Shown here in pieces: positions 50,770-61,200 of a stretch of 64,000 nucleotides of DNA (the stretch's first letter is position 1; every line of letters starts with the position of its first letter). The notes beneath the pieces were generated by a model. It had not been told where the DNA came from. It searched no databases and was given only the letters and a program-made list of their open reading frames with translations. Both the position numbers and the translations under genes were made by a program. The stretch is from positions 192,125 to 256,124 of the forward strand of contig NZ_BAABHF010000035.1 of the NCBI RefSeq assembly GCF_039541955.1. The letters run 5' to 3'. The DNA is from Actinoallomurus oryzae (GTDB taxonomy: Bacteria; Actinomycetota; Actinomycetes; Streptosporangiales; Streptosporangiaceae).

Positions 50770-51180
50770 TCAGAAAAGGTTCGGGAAGAAGAGCTTGATC
50801 TCACGCTCGGCGGAGTAGGTGGAGTCGGAGCCGTGGACGACGTTCTCCTGGATCTCCAGGGCGTGGTCGCCGCGGATCGTGCCGGGCGTCGCGGAGACCG
50901 GGTCGGTGGCGCCGGCGAGCCCGCGGAACGCCTCGATCGCGCGCGGCCCCTCCACCACCATCGCGACGAGCGGGCCTCCCGTGATGAACTCGACGAGCGA
51001 GGAGAAGAACGGCTTCTCCCGGTGCTCCTCGTAGTGGGTCTCGGCGACGTCGCGCTCGAGCGTGCGCAGCTCCAGCGCGACGAGCTTGAGGCCCTTGCGC
51101 TCGATGCGCGAGATCACGTCGCCGACGAGCCCCCGGCGTACGCCGTCGGGCTTGACGAGGACAAGAGTGCGTTCGGACAC
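50770..51180 (-). CDS. ndk: Nucleoside diphosphate kinase
   Basis: A 136-residue NDK that balances nucleoside triphosphates. The sequence contains LVLVKPDGVRRGL, FFSSLVEFITGGPLVAMV and the active-site His in ENVVHGSDST. GTG at 51180 has GAGGAGAACC upstream. It is followed by its own terminator, and mreB starts beyond. Confidence 0.97.
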   Translation of the reverse strand: MSERTLVLVKPDGVRRGLVGDVISRIERKGLKLVALELRTLERDVAETHYEEHREKPFFSSLVEFITGGPLVAMVVEGPRAIEAFRGLAGATDPVSATPGTIRGDHALEIQENVVHGSDSTYSAEREIKLFFPNLF

Positions 51181-51388
51181 GGGTGGTTCTCCTCGCGTTC
51201 TTGGATGACGATCGTCACGGGGCCGTGAGGGCGGTCGCCGAATGACGGGCTGCGACGCCGCGCTCGGGTCCGTCCCACGAGCCCGCTGCCGGCCGTACGG
51301 CGCCACGGACAGGGCTTGTGGAACGGGCCCTGGCGGCGATGACGGCTCGCGGCCGGGCCTCCGCGTGTTGGCTGCGATCCTACCCGTC

Positions 51389-52858
51389 TCACCCGGTGGG
51401 GAGAGCGGCGCCGCTGGAGCCCGGAGCCGCGGCGACGGCGGCGGTCCGGCGGGCCCGGCCGCGCCCGGTCCAGACGGTCGTGACGGCGAGCACCACCGCG
51501 ATCACGCAGGCGCTCACCAGCCACATCCGGTACGCGTCGGCCAGCGCCGCCAGCGCCTGGGCGGTGCCCCCTCCGGCCCTCGTCACCGCGCCGACCTTGG
51601 CGACCTGGAGGGGCCCGACGACGAGGTGGCCGCCGAGCACGGCGGGAAAGCACAGGGTCAGGCCGAAGAGCGCGGGGCCCGTCCCGGCCGGCCGCAGCGT
51701 GGTGCCCAGCGCCAGCCCCGCGCCCGTGCCCAGCGCCCCCAGCGCGCCGGACAGCTCCAACCGGTCGGCCCCGGCGCCCATCGCGAGCAACGCCATCAGC
51801 GCGGCGATGACCAGGCCGTACCCGCACAGCACGGCACCCCGTCCGGCCGGCCGCCGGGTGGCGGTCGCGGTGAGCACGGCCAGCGCGGCACACCCCGCGC
51901 CCACGGCGAACGGCCCGAACGGCGCGCCGCGCCCGCCCATCAGCCCCGCCAGCGGTCCGGTCACCGGCATCGCCAACAGGCCCACGGCGACCATGACCAC
52001 GGCGTAGCCGAGCGGGCTGCCGGTGACGGCGCCGCGCGATCCGGCCGCGGCGATGCCGAGCAGCCCGGCGACCGCGCACGCGGCCAGGATGAGCTGGGCC
52101 CCCGGCGACCAGGTGTACGTGGTCACGACGGCGAGGAAGGCGAACCCGGCGGCGGGCGCGACCGGCAGCAGCAACAGCACGCGCTCCCCGCGTGCGGGCG
52201 CCGGCACGCCCGCTCCGGCGGACGGGCGCAGGCGCAGCATGCCCAGCAGGCCCGCGCCCACGAGCGCGGTCCCCCCGAGCCACCAGTACGGGTGCAGGAT
52301 CACTCGCCACTCCGGCGCGTGGACGCCGTACGGTCCGGGCGTGACGGCCAGCACGGCGGGCGTGGCGAGCAGCAGGGAGCCGGTGAGGGCCGCGGCCCAC
52401 ACACCGGTGGCCAGGCGGCGTTCAGGGCGCTCACAGGCGAGCAGGAGGGCCGCCGGCAGGACGGCACCCGCCCCGACCCCCTCGACGGCCCGTACGAGGC
52501 CGGTGAGGGGCACGGAGGTGGCGTACGCGGCCGACGCCTGGGCACCGAGCATGAGAGCCAGGCCGCCGAACAGCACGCCCCACGGAGTCCGCCTGCGGGC
52601 CAGCACGGCGGCGAGCGGCGTGGTCAGCAGCAGCGCCGGCATCGCGAGGCCGGCCGCCCGTACGAACCCGGCCGCGCCGCCGCCCGACAGGCCGAGGTCG
52701 CGTGCGGCCTGCGGCACGACGTACGACGCGGTGTTCGGTAGCACGAGAACCGCGGCGGGAATCGCGGTGACGAGAACGAGGAGGAGAATGACGAGGCCGG
52801 CCGGATCCCGCCGTTGCGCGTCGCGACTTTCGGGGTGAATTTCGGGAAGATCTGGCAT
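51389..52858 (-). CDS. MFS-like multi-pass transporter
   Basis: A 489-residue membrane protein with about fourteen helices, resembling the DHA2-type drug exporters in layout. A conserved loop is present (AAVLARRRTPWGVLFGGLA) and the fifth helix region VRAVEGVGAGAVLPAALLLA has the usual Gly pattern of motif C. ATG at 52858 follows GGGAGG. A 6-3-6 inverted repeat at 52908-52922 in an AT-rich patch upstream may bind a regulator. It is inserted between ndk and the DUF4233/folC genes. Confidence 0.75.
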   Translation of the reverse strand: MPDLPEIHPESRDAQRRDPAGLVILLLVLVTAIPAAVLVLPNTASYVVPQAARDLGLSGGGAAGFVRAAGLAMPALLLTTPLAAVLARRRTPWGVLFGGLALMLGAQASAAYATSVPLTGLVRAVEGVGAGAVLPAALLLACERPERRLATGVWAAALTGSLLLATPAVLAVTPGPYGVHAPEWRVILHPYWWLGGTALVGAGLLGMLRLRPSAGAGVPAPARGERVLLLLPVAPAAGFAFLAVVTTYTWSPGAQLILAACAVAGLLGIAAAGSRGAVTGSPLGYAVVMVAVGLLAMPVTGPLAGLMGGRGAPFGPFAVGAGCAALAVLTATATRRPAGRGAVLCGYGLVIAALMALLAMGAGADRLELSGALGALGTGAGLALGTTLRPAGTGPALFGLTLCFPAVLGGHLVVGPLQVAKVGAVTRAGGGTAQALAALADAYRMWLVSACVIAVVLAVTTVWTGRGRARRTAAVAAAPGSSGAALPTG

Positions 52859-52907
52859 CGGGCGGCCTCCCGGAGTCATCCCCGCTTCCACCAAAATCCG
52901 ATAAATG

Positions 52908-52922
52908 TCCAGCTTTGCTGGA
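52908..52922. promoter_or_regulatory. Inverted repeat TCCAGC-TTT-GCTGGA
   Basis: A perfect 6-3-6 palindrome 50 bp before the transporter start, beside the most AT-rich stretch in this region (AATTTATATTTTG). It is a candidate operator or promoter-proximal site. Confidence 0.4.
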
Positions 52923-52967
52923 ATTTATATTTTGTTCGACGGGGAACGCTGAAGAGTCAACCCGACA

Positions 52968-53285
52968 TTAGCGCGCCGGCGCGCCCTCCACCCGCCATCC
53001 GAGCCAAATCGCCGTCGCCCACAGAGCGGCGAAAATGATCCCGAGAACGAACATCGTCGTCACCACGAAACCGGTCGCTATCACCAGAATCTGCAACACG
53101 CTCCCGGCGACGTACGCCCACCGGAACCGCAGCAGACCCGCGACGACCAGCCCGGCCACGGCCAGGACGCCGCCGACGACACCCGCCGTCGTGCCGTCCG
53201 CGTGCGACACGGAGATCGCCACCGGAATCGACAGAGCGGTCACCACCGCCTGAAGGGCGAGGACGACGGCACACAGTCTTCTCAC
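52968..53285 (-). CDS. DUF4233 membrane protein
   Basis: A 105-residue protein with four helices (LCAVVLALQAVVTALSIPVAI, GVVGGVLAVAGLVVAGLL, YVAGSVLQILVIATGFVV, LGIIFAALWATAIWLGW). It sits 43 bp after folC on the same strand. Actinobacteria often carry a DUF4233 gene in this place. The function is unknown. Confidence 0.85.
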   Translation of the reverse strand: MRRLCAVVLALQAVVTALSIPVAISVSHADGTTAGVVGGVLAVAGLVVAGLLRFRWAYVAGSVLQILVIATGFVVTTMFVLGIIFAALWATAIWLGWRVEGAPAR

Positions 53286-53328
53286 GCTCGACCCGCCTTT
53301 GCGGCGCGGAACTCCGGGCCCGCGCCGA

Positions 53329-54699
53329 TCATTGTGACGCCTTCATCAGCAGGCGGGCATCGCCCGCCGTCGCCACCGAACCGGTGATCAACACCCCGGC
53401 CCCGGCGAACTCCCCCGACTCGTCCGCGAGCCCGATCGCCTGGTCGATCGCGTCGTCCAGCCGGGGCACGAGATGAACTCGATCTTCGCCGAAGACATCG
53501 CGTGCCACCACGGCCAGTTCGTGCGCGGGCATCGAGCGCGGTGAGGAGTTACGCGTGACGATCAACTCATCGATGATCGGCTCGAGCTCCTCCAGCACCC
53601 CCAGGACGTCTTTGTCGGCCATGACGGCGAGAATCCCGATCAGCCGGGTGAACCCGAACTCCTCGGTGATCGCCGCGACGGTGGCCGCCATGCCGGCCGG
53701 GTTGTGCGTCGCGTCGACCAGCACGGTCGGGCCCGTCCGCACGACCTCCAGCCGCCCGGGTGTGGGCGTGCCGACGAACGCCGCGCGTACGAGCTCGGCG
53801 TCCAGCTGGTCGTCACCCCCCGGCTCGCCGGTGGCCCGGCCGCGCGCGAACGCCTCGACCGCGGCCAGCGCGCAGGCGGCGTTGCTCGCCTGGTAGTCGC
53901 CGAACAGCGGCAGGAACACCTCGTCGTAGGCGCCGAGCAGGCCCTGGAGGCGGACCCGCTGCCCGCCCACCGCCAGCTCCCGCTGCAGGACGCCGAACTC
54001 GATGCCCTCACGCGCGACGGTCGCACCGACCTCGGTGGCACGGCGCAGGAGCACCTCGGCGGCCTCGACGGGCTGCTGCGCGAGGACCGCGATCGCCTCC
54101 GGCTTGATGATCCCGGCCTTCTCGCCCGCGATCGCCTCGATGGTGTCCCCGAGGTACTCGGTGTGGTCCAGCCCGATCGGCGTGACGACGGCCACGGCCC
54201 CGTCGGCGACGTTGGTGGCGTCCCAGGCGCCCCCCATGCCGACCTCGACCACGGCGACGTCGACCGGGGCGTCGGCGAACGCGGCGAACGCCATCGCGGT
54301 CAGCATCTCGAAGAACGAGACCTTCACGTCGTGCTTGGCGTCGACCATCTCGGCGTACGGCAGGACGTCGTCGTACAGCTCGGCGAAGCGCTCCGCGCCG
54401 ACCGGCTCACCGTCGATGCTGATCCGCTCGCGCATGGTGTGCAGCTCGGGACTGGTGTACATGCCGACCCGCAGACCGCGCTCACGGAGCAGCGCGTCGA
54501 TCATCCGCGCGGTGCTCGACTTGCCGTTGGTCCCCGTGACATGGATCACCGGGTACGCCCGCTGCGGCGAGCCGAGGATGTCGACCAGGTCCCGGATCCG
54601 GTCCAGCGACGGGTCGACGTTCCACTCGACCCCGCGCGCCCTGATACCGGCGACGGCGTCCTCATAACTGCTCCCTGTCACGCTCAGCAGCCTACTCAC
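53329..54699 (-). CDS. folC: Folylpolyglutamate/dihydrofolate synthase FolC
   Basis: A 456-residue Mur-ligase-type enzyme that adds glutamate to folates. The P-loop VTGTNGKSSTARM is near residue 55, followed by GMYTSPELHTMRERISI, VAVVEVGMGGAWDATNV and LDHTEYLGDTIEAIAGEKAGI. The C-terminal part contains VLVDATHNPAGM. GTG at 54699 is used; a start a few codons later is possible. It diverges from a second FolC-like gene by 49 bp. Confidence 0.95.
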   Translation of the reverse strand: MSRLLSVTGSSYEDAVAGIRARGVEWNVDPSLDRIRDLVDILGSPQRAYPVIHVTGTNGKSSTARMIDALLRERGLRVGMYTSPELHTMRERISIDGEPVGAERFAELYDDVLPYAEMVDAKHDVKVSFFEMLTAMAFAAFADAPVDVAVVEVGMGGAWDATNVADGAVAVVTPIGLDHTEYLGDTIEAIAGEKAGIIKPEAIAVLAQQPVEAAEVLLRRATEVGATVAREGIEFGVLQRELAVGGQRVRLQGLLGAYDEVFLPLFGDYQASNAACALAAVEAFARGRATGEPGGDDQLDAELVRAAFVGTPTPGRLEVVRTGPTVLVDATHNPAGMAATVAAITEEFGFTRLIGILAVMADKDVLGVLEELEPIIDELIVTRNSSPRSMPAHELAVVARDVFGEDRVHLVPRLDDAIDQAIGLADESGEFAGAGVLITGSVATAGDARLLMKASQ

Positions 54700-54748
54700 C
54701 CGATGGCTGTGGATAACTTGACGTGTACTGCCGCGCCGGGAGGGGGCG

Positions 54749-55999
54749 ATGATGACGGACGAGGGCGATGCCGCCTTCTTCTACGACGAGTGGGGACGGC
54801 GTCGCCCGGGGGACGGGCGTGACCTGAGGCGGGCGGCGCTACTGGCCGACACGCTCGGGCTTCCGGGCATTCCGGACCTTCCCGCCCTCACGGTGGTCGG
54901 GTCGAAGGGCAAGGGCACCGCCGCCACGTACGCCTCGGCCTGGCTCGTGGCCGCCGGGTGCCGCGTGGTGACCGTCACCAGCCCCGGACTGCGTCGCGAC
55001 AGCGACCGGATCCGCCTCGACGGGACCGCGATCTCCGAGCGCGAGCTCGCCGGGCTCGGCCGCAGGCTCAGGGACGCCGCCCGGTCGCTGCCGCCGCGCG
55101 GGGCCGGGTACCTCTCGCCGAGCGGGCTGTTCACCCTCGCCGGGCTGCTGTACGCACGCGACGCCGGGGCCGACGTCGTCGTGCTGGAGGCCGGGATGGG
55201 CGGCGCCTCGGACGAGGTGAGCCTGGTGCCGCCGACGGTCGTGGCGATCGCCCAGGTGTTCGGTGAGCACCTCGGCGTGCTCGGCGACACACCCGCGGAG
55301 ATCGCGGCGGACAAGGCCGGTGTCGTCTCGGAGCTCACGCGGGCGGTCGTTTCGCTGCCGCAGACGCCGGACGTCGCGGCGGCGATCGAGGCGACGGTCG
55401 CCGGCCGTACCGGGCGCCCGGTCGAACTCTCGGGGCTCCCCGGCTCCTCTGAGGCCTCCGAGATCTCTGCGCTCTCAGGGCCTTCCGCGCTCTCCGGGCC
55501 CCACCGGCCCAACGCTCTCCTGGGTTGCACCGCCGCGCGGCGGCTGCTTCAGGTGACGGGCAGGCCCGCCGCGGACGCCGCGCGTACGGCCGAGGTTCTG
55601 GCCTCCGTACGGCTCCCCGGGCGCGTCTCGTGGCACACGATCCCCGGGGCCACCCTCCTCGTCGACTCCGCCGTCGAGGGGAACGGCGCCGCCGCCGCGC
55701 TCGCGGAGGCGTACCGCCGCTGGGACCGGATCGACCACGTTCTGGTCTGCCTGCCCGACCACAAGGACCTGGAGGGCGTGCTGGCCGCGCTCGGTGGCCT
55801 GCCGGTGACCACGGTGCGGATGCCCGACCGGGAGAGCCTGCGGTTCACGCGGACGCGCGACGGGCTGGACATCGCCGATCTCACGCCCGGGCGGCTCGCC
55901 TCGTTCGGGGAACGGATCGTCGTCCTCGGCACCGTCTACTTCACCGGCCGGGTGCTGGACCTCGTCGGCGCCGACACCACACGCCTGTTCGCCGGCTGA
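54749..55999 (+). CDS. Divergent FolC-like Mur ligase
   Basis: A 416-residue paralogue of FolC with its own P-loop VVGSKGKGTAATYA near residue 52. It then differs: the usual TSPHL reads TSPGL, and the EVGxGGRxDATN signature reads LEAGMGGASDEVSLV. The QVFGEHLGVLGDTPAEIAADKAGV segment corresponds to the FolC DHxxxLG...EKAG region with the motif changed. A Ser/Gly/Pro/Glu-rich linker (residues ~230-255) lies before the C-terminal domain. It likely ligates a different acid or amino acid, or is a folate enzyme of altered specificity. Confidence 0.7.
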   Translation: MMTDEGDAAFFYDEWGRRRPGDGRDLRRAALLADTLGLPGIPDLPALTVVGSKGKGTAATYASAWLVAAGCRVVTVTSPGLRRDSDRIRLDGTAISERELAGLGRRLRDAARSLPPRGAGYLSPSGLFTLAGLLYARDAGADVVVLEAGMGGASDEVSLVPPTVVAIAQVFGEHLGVLGDTPAEIAADKAGVVSELTRAVVSLPQTPDVAAAIEATVAGRTGRPVELSGLPGSSEASEISALSGPSALSGPHRPNALLGCTAARRLLQVTGRPAADAARTAEVLASVRLPGRVSWHTIPGATLLVDSAVEGNGAAAALAEAYRRWDRIDHVLVCLPDHKDLEGVLAALGGLPVTTVRMPDRESLRFTRTRDGLDIADLTPGRLASFGERIVVLGTVYFTGRVLDLVGADTTRLFAG

Positions 56000-56015
56000 G
56001 CCGCCTCAGAACCCA

Positions 56016-56053
56016 CGCGGATGGGGGCGCGCGTCGCGCGGTCCCTATCCGCG
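56016..56053. terminator. Convergent hairpin between FolC-like gene and osaC
   Basis: CGCGGAT (56016-56022) pairs with ATCCGCG (56047-56053), and flanking G/C residues lengthen the stem. It lies in the 61-bp gap between two convergent stop codons. Confidence 0.55.
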
Positions 56054-56060
56054 CGGGCTC

Positions 56061-58136
56061 TCACTCCTCGATACGCAGGACGATCATCGCCATGTCGTCG
56101 TGCGAGGGCTCGCTGGAGAAACCGCGCACGGCGCGGCTGACCTTGGCGGCGACCGCCCCGGCGCCCAGCCCCGCACAGCCCGCGAGGATGCGTTCGAGCC
56201 CCCGGTCGTCGCCCAGCAGCCGGTCGCCGTTGCGCCGCTCGGTCACGCCGTCGGTGAACCCGAGCAGGAGGTGCCCCGGCTCGAGGGTGACCGTCCGGAC
56301 GGAGAACTCCGCCTCGGGGAACGCCCCGAGCATCAGGTCGGACTCGTCCTCGCCGTCGACCGTGCCGTCCGGGCTGAGGAACAGCGGCGGCGGATGGCCC
56401 GCCGTCGCGTACGTCACGCGGGCGCTGCCGTCCTCCTGCGGCTCGACCTCCCCGTGCAGCAGCGTCAGGAACCGCGCGCGTGACCCCTCGTCCAGGATGA
56501 GGGCGTTGAGGCGCTGCAGGACCTCGGGGATGGAGTAGTCCTCCCGGCCGAGGATGCGCAGCGTCTGGCGGGCCAGGCCGGTCACCGACGCCGCCTCCGG
56601 CCCGGTGCCGCACACGTCGCCGATGGCGAAGCGCCACCGCGAGCCCACGCTGAACACGTCGTAGAAGTCGCCGCCGACCTCGCTGCTCTCGCCGGCCGGT
56701 TCGTACACCACGGACAGGTCCAGGCCCGGGATGACCGGGATCTCCGGCGGCAGAAGGCTGCGCTGGAGCGTACGGCTCATGTCCGCCTGCTCCTCGTACA
56801 GCCGCGCGTTGTCGATCGCGAGCGCCGCGCGCCCGGCGAGGTCCTCGGTCAGCTCCAGCATGTCGCGGTTGAACCGGGCGCCCTTCGGGCCGCCGACGAC
56901 CAGCATGCCGATGCTGCGTCCGCGCGCCAGCAGCGGGAAAACGTGAGCGACGTCACCGGTGACCCGGTGCGCGGTGGGGGGCATGCCCTCGCTGGGCGCG
57001 GCCCCGAAGCCCTCCCACGGCCCGGGTTCGGCGGGCGGCGGCGCCGGCGGGAGCAGCTCGAGCAGCTCGCGCAGGTCGGCCACCATCGTCTCGTCGGCGT
57101 GCCAGGCGTACGCCGGGAGCGCCGTCGCGTTGTCCCGTACGGTGAACAGGGCGCACCAGGTCGCCAGGCGGGGCACGATCAGCTGCGACACCAGCGCCAT
57201 GGTCATCTGCTGGTCGAGGGTGCCGGCGAGCAGGCTGCTCGCCTCGGCGAGGAAGCCGAGCCAGCCGCGCCGGGCCCGCTCCAGCTCCATCAGGCGCGCG
57301 CGTTCGAGCGAGGGCGCCTGCCGGTCGGCGACCTGCTGGAGGCGCTCGACGTCGGACTCGTTGAAGTGGGCCGCGTCGCGCGAGGCGGCGATGATCAGCC
57401 CGATGCCCCGGCCGTCGACCACGAACGGCGCGGTGACGAGCGAGCGGATCCCGGCGGCCTGCAGCGCCGGCAGGTTGTACGGGCTGCCGCCCAGGTCCGC
57501 GTAGACGCCCCGGCCGCCGACGGTGGCGCCCTCCAGCCCCATCTCCAGGGCCGTGCCCTCGGGCCGTACGCCGGAGGTCGCCTTGAGCACGAGGTCGGCG
57601 TCGTCCTCGGTCAGCAGGACGTACACGCAGTCGGCTCCGAGGGCGTCCTGCGCGCTCTGTGCGGTGCGGTGGGCCAGTTCGTCGACGGTCGGCCGGCTGG
57701 GCCGCGGCGCGGTCACCATCTCCTCGTACGAGGGCGGCGGAGGCGGGGGCTTCTCCCCCGAGACCCCGGGGATGGTGAACCAGACCTGCTTGTCGCCCTG
57801 GCCGTACGTGACGCCCCAGGAGAGCGCGAGCGTCTCGGGGAACAGCAGCCCCCGCCCGCTCACCTGGTCGCCGGGGATGGGGATGCGCCGCGCCTGGTGA
57901 CGGTCGTGGACTTCGACCCTCACCTGGCCGCCGAGCGCCTCGCAGACGACCTCGACCTCGGTTCCCGCGTGGACGATTGCGTTCGTAACCAGTTCGCTGG
58001 TGAGTAGCATGGCGTCGTCCACCTCGTCGACGCCCCAGTTACGAAGCGTGTCCCCGACAAAACGCCGTGCAGCCGCTACTGACGCGACCTCCGGCGGGAA
58101 GGTCGCGTACCTCTTTGGGTTCTTCTCCACAGTCAC
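56061..58136 (-). CDS. osaC: OsaC-like anti-sigma kinase/GAF/SpoIIE phosphatase
   Basis: A 691-residue cytoplasmic regulator. An N-terminal RsbW-type ATPase (FVGDTLRNWGVDEVDDAML, ELVTNAIVHAGTEVEV, with N-box Asn) spans about 10-120. Two GAF-like domains follow (ADCVYVLLTEDDADLVLK; GTLDQQMTMALVSQLIVPRL). A SpoIIE/PP2C phosphatase ends the protein (residues ~455-690, SSEVGGDFYDVFSVG, ATAGHPPPLFLSPDG, LLLGFTDGVTERRNG). GTG at 58136. It is divergent from osaA, the arrangement known for osaC/osaAB of Streptomyces, where it controls recovery of the SigB osmotic response. Confidence 0.88.
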   Translation of the reverse strand: MTVEKNPKRYATFPPEVASVAAARRFVGDTLRNWGVDEVDDAMLLTSELVTNAIVHAGTEVEVVCEALGGQVRVEVHDRHQARRIPIPGDQVSGRGLLFPETLALSWGVTYGQGDKQVWFTIPGVSGEKPPPPPPSYEEMVTAPRPSRPTVDELAHRTAQSAQDALGADCVYVLLTEDDADLVLKATSGVRPEGTALEMGLEGATVGGRGVYADLGGSPYNLPALQAAGIRSLVTAPFVVDGRGIGLIIAASRDAAHFNESDVERLQQVADRQAPSLERARLMELERARRGWLGFLAEASSLLAGTLDQQMTMALVSQLIVPRLATWCALFTVRDNATALPAYAWHADETMVADLRELLELLPPAPPPAEPGPWEGFGAAPSEGMPPTAHRVTGDVAHVFPLLARGRSIGMLVVGGPKGARFNRDMLELTEDLAGRAALAIDNARLYEEQADMSRTLQRSLLPPEIPVIPGLDLSVVYEPAGESSEVGGDFYDVFSVGSRWRFAIGDVCGTGPEAASVTGLARQTLRILGREDYSIPEVLQRLNALILDEGSRARFLTLLHGEVEPQEDGSARVTYATAGHPPPLFLSPDGTVDGEDESDLMLGAFPEAEFSVRTVTLEPGHLLLGFTDGVTERRNGDRLLGDDRGLERILAGCAGLGAGAVAAKVSRAVRGFSSEPSHDDMAMIVLRIEE

Positions 58137-58239
58137 TTGGATTCGTCTCGGGGATGCACGACGCTGCCATCGTGGCAGATTCCCCGGGTGGGCTGTACAT
58201 ATCCCCGACCACGTCGCATGGAAGGCGAGGTGCAAGTTA

Positions 58240-61200
58240 ATGCCTCGAAGCACGTCCCATGCACCGGTGAGCGTCCAGTATGACGAGGCTGACCTGCGGC
58301 CCGTCCTCGACGCGCTCAGCGCCCTGCGCGACGGAGATTTCGAGACCAGACTCGATACCTCCGGTGATGACGTCCTGGCCGAGATCGCCTCCGTCTTCAA
58401 TGATGTCCAGGCGCGTGCGGGCCATCTGACCGGGGAACTCGTCCGCGTGCAACGTGAGGTTCGTCACGAAGGCCGGATCGACGAGCGGCTCGGCGCCAAC
58501 GGCGAGGGCGCCTGGGCGACCGGCAACGCCGCCGCCAACGCGCTGATCGACACGCTGGTGCAGTCCGCTACCGCGATGGCCCGGGTGGCCGACGCGGTCG
58601 CCGACGGTGATCTGAGCCAGCGCATCGAGCTCGACACCGGCACCCGGCCCTGGCGCGGCGAGCTGCTGCGGATGGGCTCGGGCGTCAACCGCATGGTCGA
58701 GCACCTCGACGAGTTCGCCGCGGAGGTCACCCAGCTGGCCCGCGAGGTCGGCGCGGAGGGACGCCTGGGCGGCCAGGCCAAGCCGCGGGAGATGTCGGGC
58801 CGCTGGCGCGACGTCACGGGCGCGGTCAACGCCATGGCGAGCCGGCTGACCGGCCAGGTGCGCGACATCGCGCTGGTGACCACCGCGGTGGCCAAGGGCG
58901 ATTTGACCCGCAAGGTCACGGTCGAGGCGACCGGCGAGCTGCTGGAGCTGAAGGAGACCGTGAACACCATGGTCGACCAGCTCTCGTCGTTCGCCGACGA
59001 GGTGACGCGTGTGGCCCGCGAGGTCGGCACCGAAGGACGCCTCGGCGGCCAGGCACAGGTCAGCGGCGTCAGCGGCGTCTGGAAAGACCTCACCGACAAC
59101 GTCAACTCCATGGCCGGCAACCTCACCGGCCAGGTGCGCAACATCGCGCAGGTCGCCACGTCCGTCGCCAACGGCGACCTGTCCAAGAAGATCACCGTCG
59201 ACGCCCAGGGCGAGATCCTCCAGCTCAAGGACACCCTCAACACGATGGTGGACCAGCTGTCGGGCTTCGCCAACGAGGTGACGCGTGTGGCCCGCGAGGT
59301 CGGCACCGAAGGACGCCTCGGCGGCCAGGCACAGGTCAGCGGCGTCAGCGGCGTCTGGAAAGACCTCACCGACAACGTCAACTCCATGGCCGGCAACCTC
59401 ACCGGCCAGGTTCGCAGCATCGCCCAGGTGGCGACCGCGGTGGCCGGCGGTGACCTGTCCAAGAAGATCACCGTCGACGCCCAGGGCGAGATCCTCCAGC
59501 TCAAGGACACCCTCAACACGATGGTCGACCGGCTGTCGGCGTTCGCCGACGAGGTCACCCGCGTCGCCCGCGAGGTGGGCACGGAGGGCAACCTGGGCGG
59601 CCGCGCGAAGGTCGGCGGCGTCAGCGGCGTCTGGAAGGACCTCACCGACAACGTCAACTCCATGGCGGACAACCTGACCTCCCAGGTCCGCAACATCGCC
59701 CAGGTGACCACCGCGGTCGCGAACGGCGACCTGACCAAGAAGATCGACGTCGACGCCCAGGGCGAGATCCTGGAGCTCAAGACCACGATCAACACGATGG
59801 TCGACCAGCTGTCCGCGTTCGCCGGCGAGGTCACGCGTGTGGCCCGCGAGGTGGGCAGCGAGGGCCGGCTGGGCGGCCAGGCGGAGGTCGAGGGCGTCTC
59901 GGGCACGTGGAAGCGGCTCACCGAGAGCGTGAACGAACTGGCCGGCAACCTGACCCGGCAGGTGCGCGCGATCGCGTCGGTGGCCAGCTCGGTCGCCCGC
60001 GGCGACCTGAGCAAGTCGGTCGCGGTCGAGGCGCGCGGCGAGGTCGCCGAGCTGGGCGACAACGTCAACCTGATGGTGGCCAACCTCCGCGAGACCACCC
60101 GCGCCAACCAGCAGCAGGACTGGCTGAAGACCAACCTCGCCCGCATCGCCGGCCTCATGCAGGGCCACCGCGACCTCATGGAGGTCGCCCGGCTGATCAT
60201 GAGCGAGGTCACCCCGCTCGCCTCCGCGCAGTACGGCGCCTTCTACCTCGCCGAGGAGAAGGACGGCGACCGTGAGCTGGTGCTCAAGACCGGCTACGGC
60301 GTGGGCAGGGACCAGATCGACAAGGTCCGCTTCGCCTTCGGCGACCGCCTCGTCGGCCAGGCCGCCGTGGAGCACAAGCCGATCCTGGTCGACGACCTCC
60401 CACCGGGCTACATCACGATCGGTACGGGCCTGGGTCAGGCGTCCCCGGCGAACGTCATCGTGCTGCCGATCCTGTTCGAGAACCGCGTGCTCGGCGCGAT
60501 CGAGCTCGCGTCGTTCAGCCCGTTCAGCGAGGTCCACCTGGCGTTCTTCGACCAGTTCGTGGAGACCATCGGCGTGACGATCAACACGATCACCGCCAAC
60601 TCCCGTACGGAGGCGCTGCTCGCCGAGTCCCAGCGCCTGACCGTCGAGCTCCAGGACCGCTCCAGCGAGCTGCAGCGCCAGCAGGCGGAGCTGCGGCGCT
60701 CCAACGCCGAGCTGGAGGAGAAGGCGGCGCTGCTGGCCAAGCAGAACCGCGCGATCGAGATGCAGAACTTCCAGATCGAGCAGGCACGCCGCACGCTGGA
60801 GGAGCGCGCCGAGCAGCTCGCGCAGTCGTCGCGCTACAAGTCCGAGTTCCTCACCAACATGTCCCACGAGCTGCGCACGCCGCTCAACAGCCTGCTCGTG
60901 CTCGCCAAGCTCCTGGCCGGCAACCCGGACAAGAACCTCACGGCCAAGCAGGTCGAGCTGATCAAGACGATCCACGAGTCGGGCAGCGACCTGCTGCGCC
61001 TCATCAACGACATGCTCGACCTGTCCAAGGTCGAGGCGGGCAAGATGGAGCTGCACCCGCAGCGCATCTCCCTGTCGGAGCTGGTCGACTACGTCGACGC
61101 GACGTTCCGGCCGATGGCCGCCGACAAGGGGCTCGCCTTCGACGTGTACGCCGAGCCGGGCCTGCCGCACGAGCTGTACACCGACGAGCAGCGGCTCCAG

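Noticed and set aside
58990..60080. Regular repeats that could suggest a CRISPR array
   Set aside because: The period is 276 bp, the repeats are protein-coding HAMP units, and there are no short spacers or cas genes.
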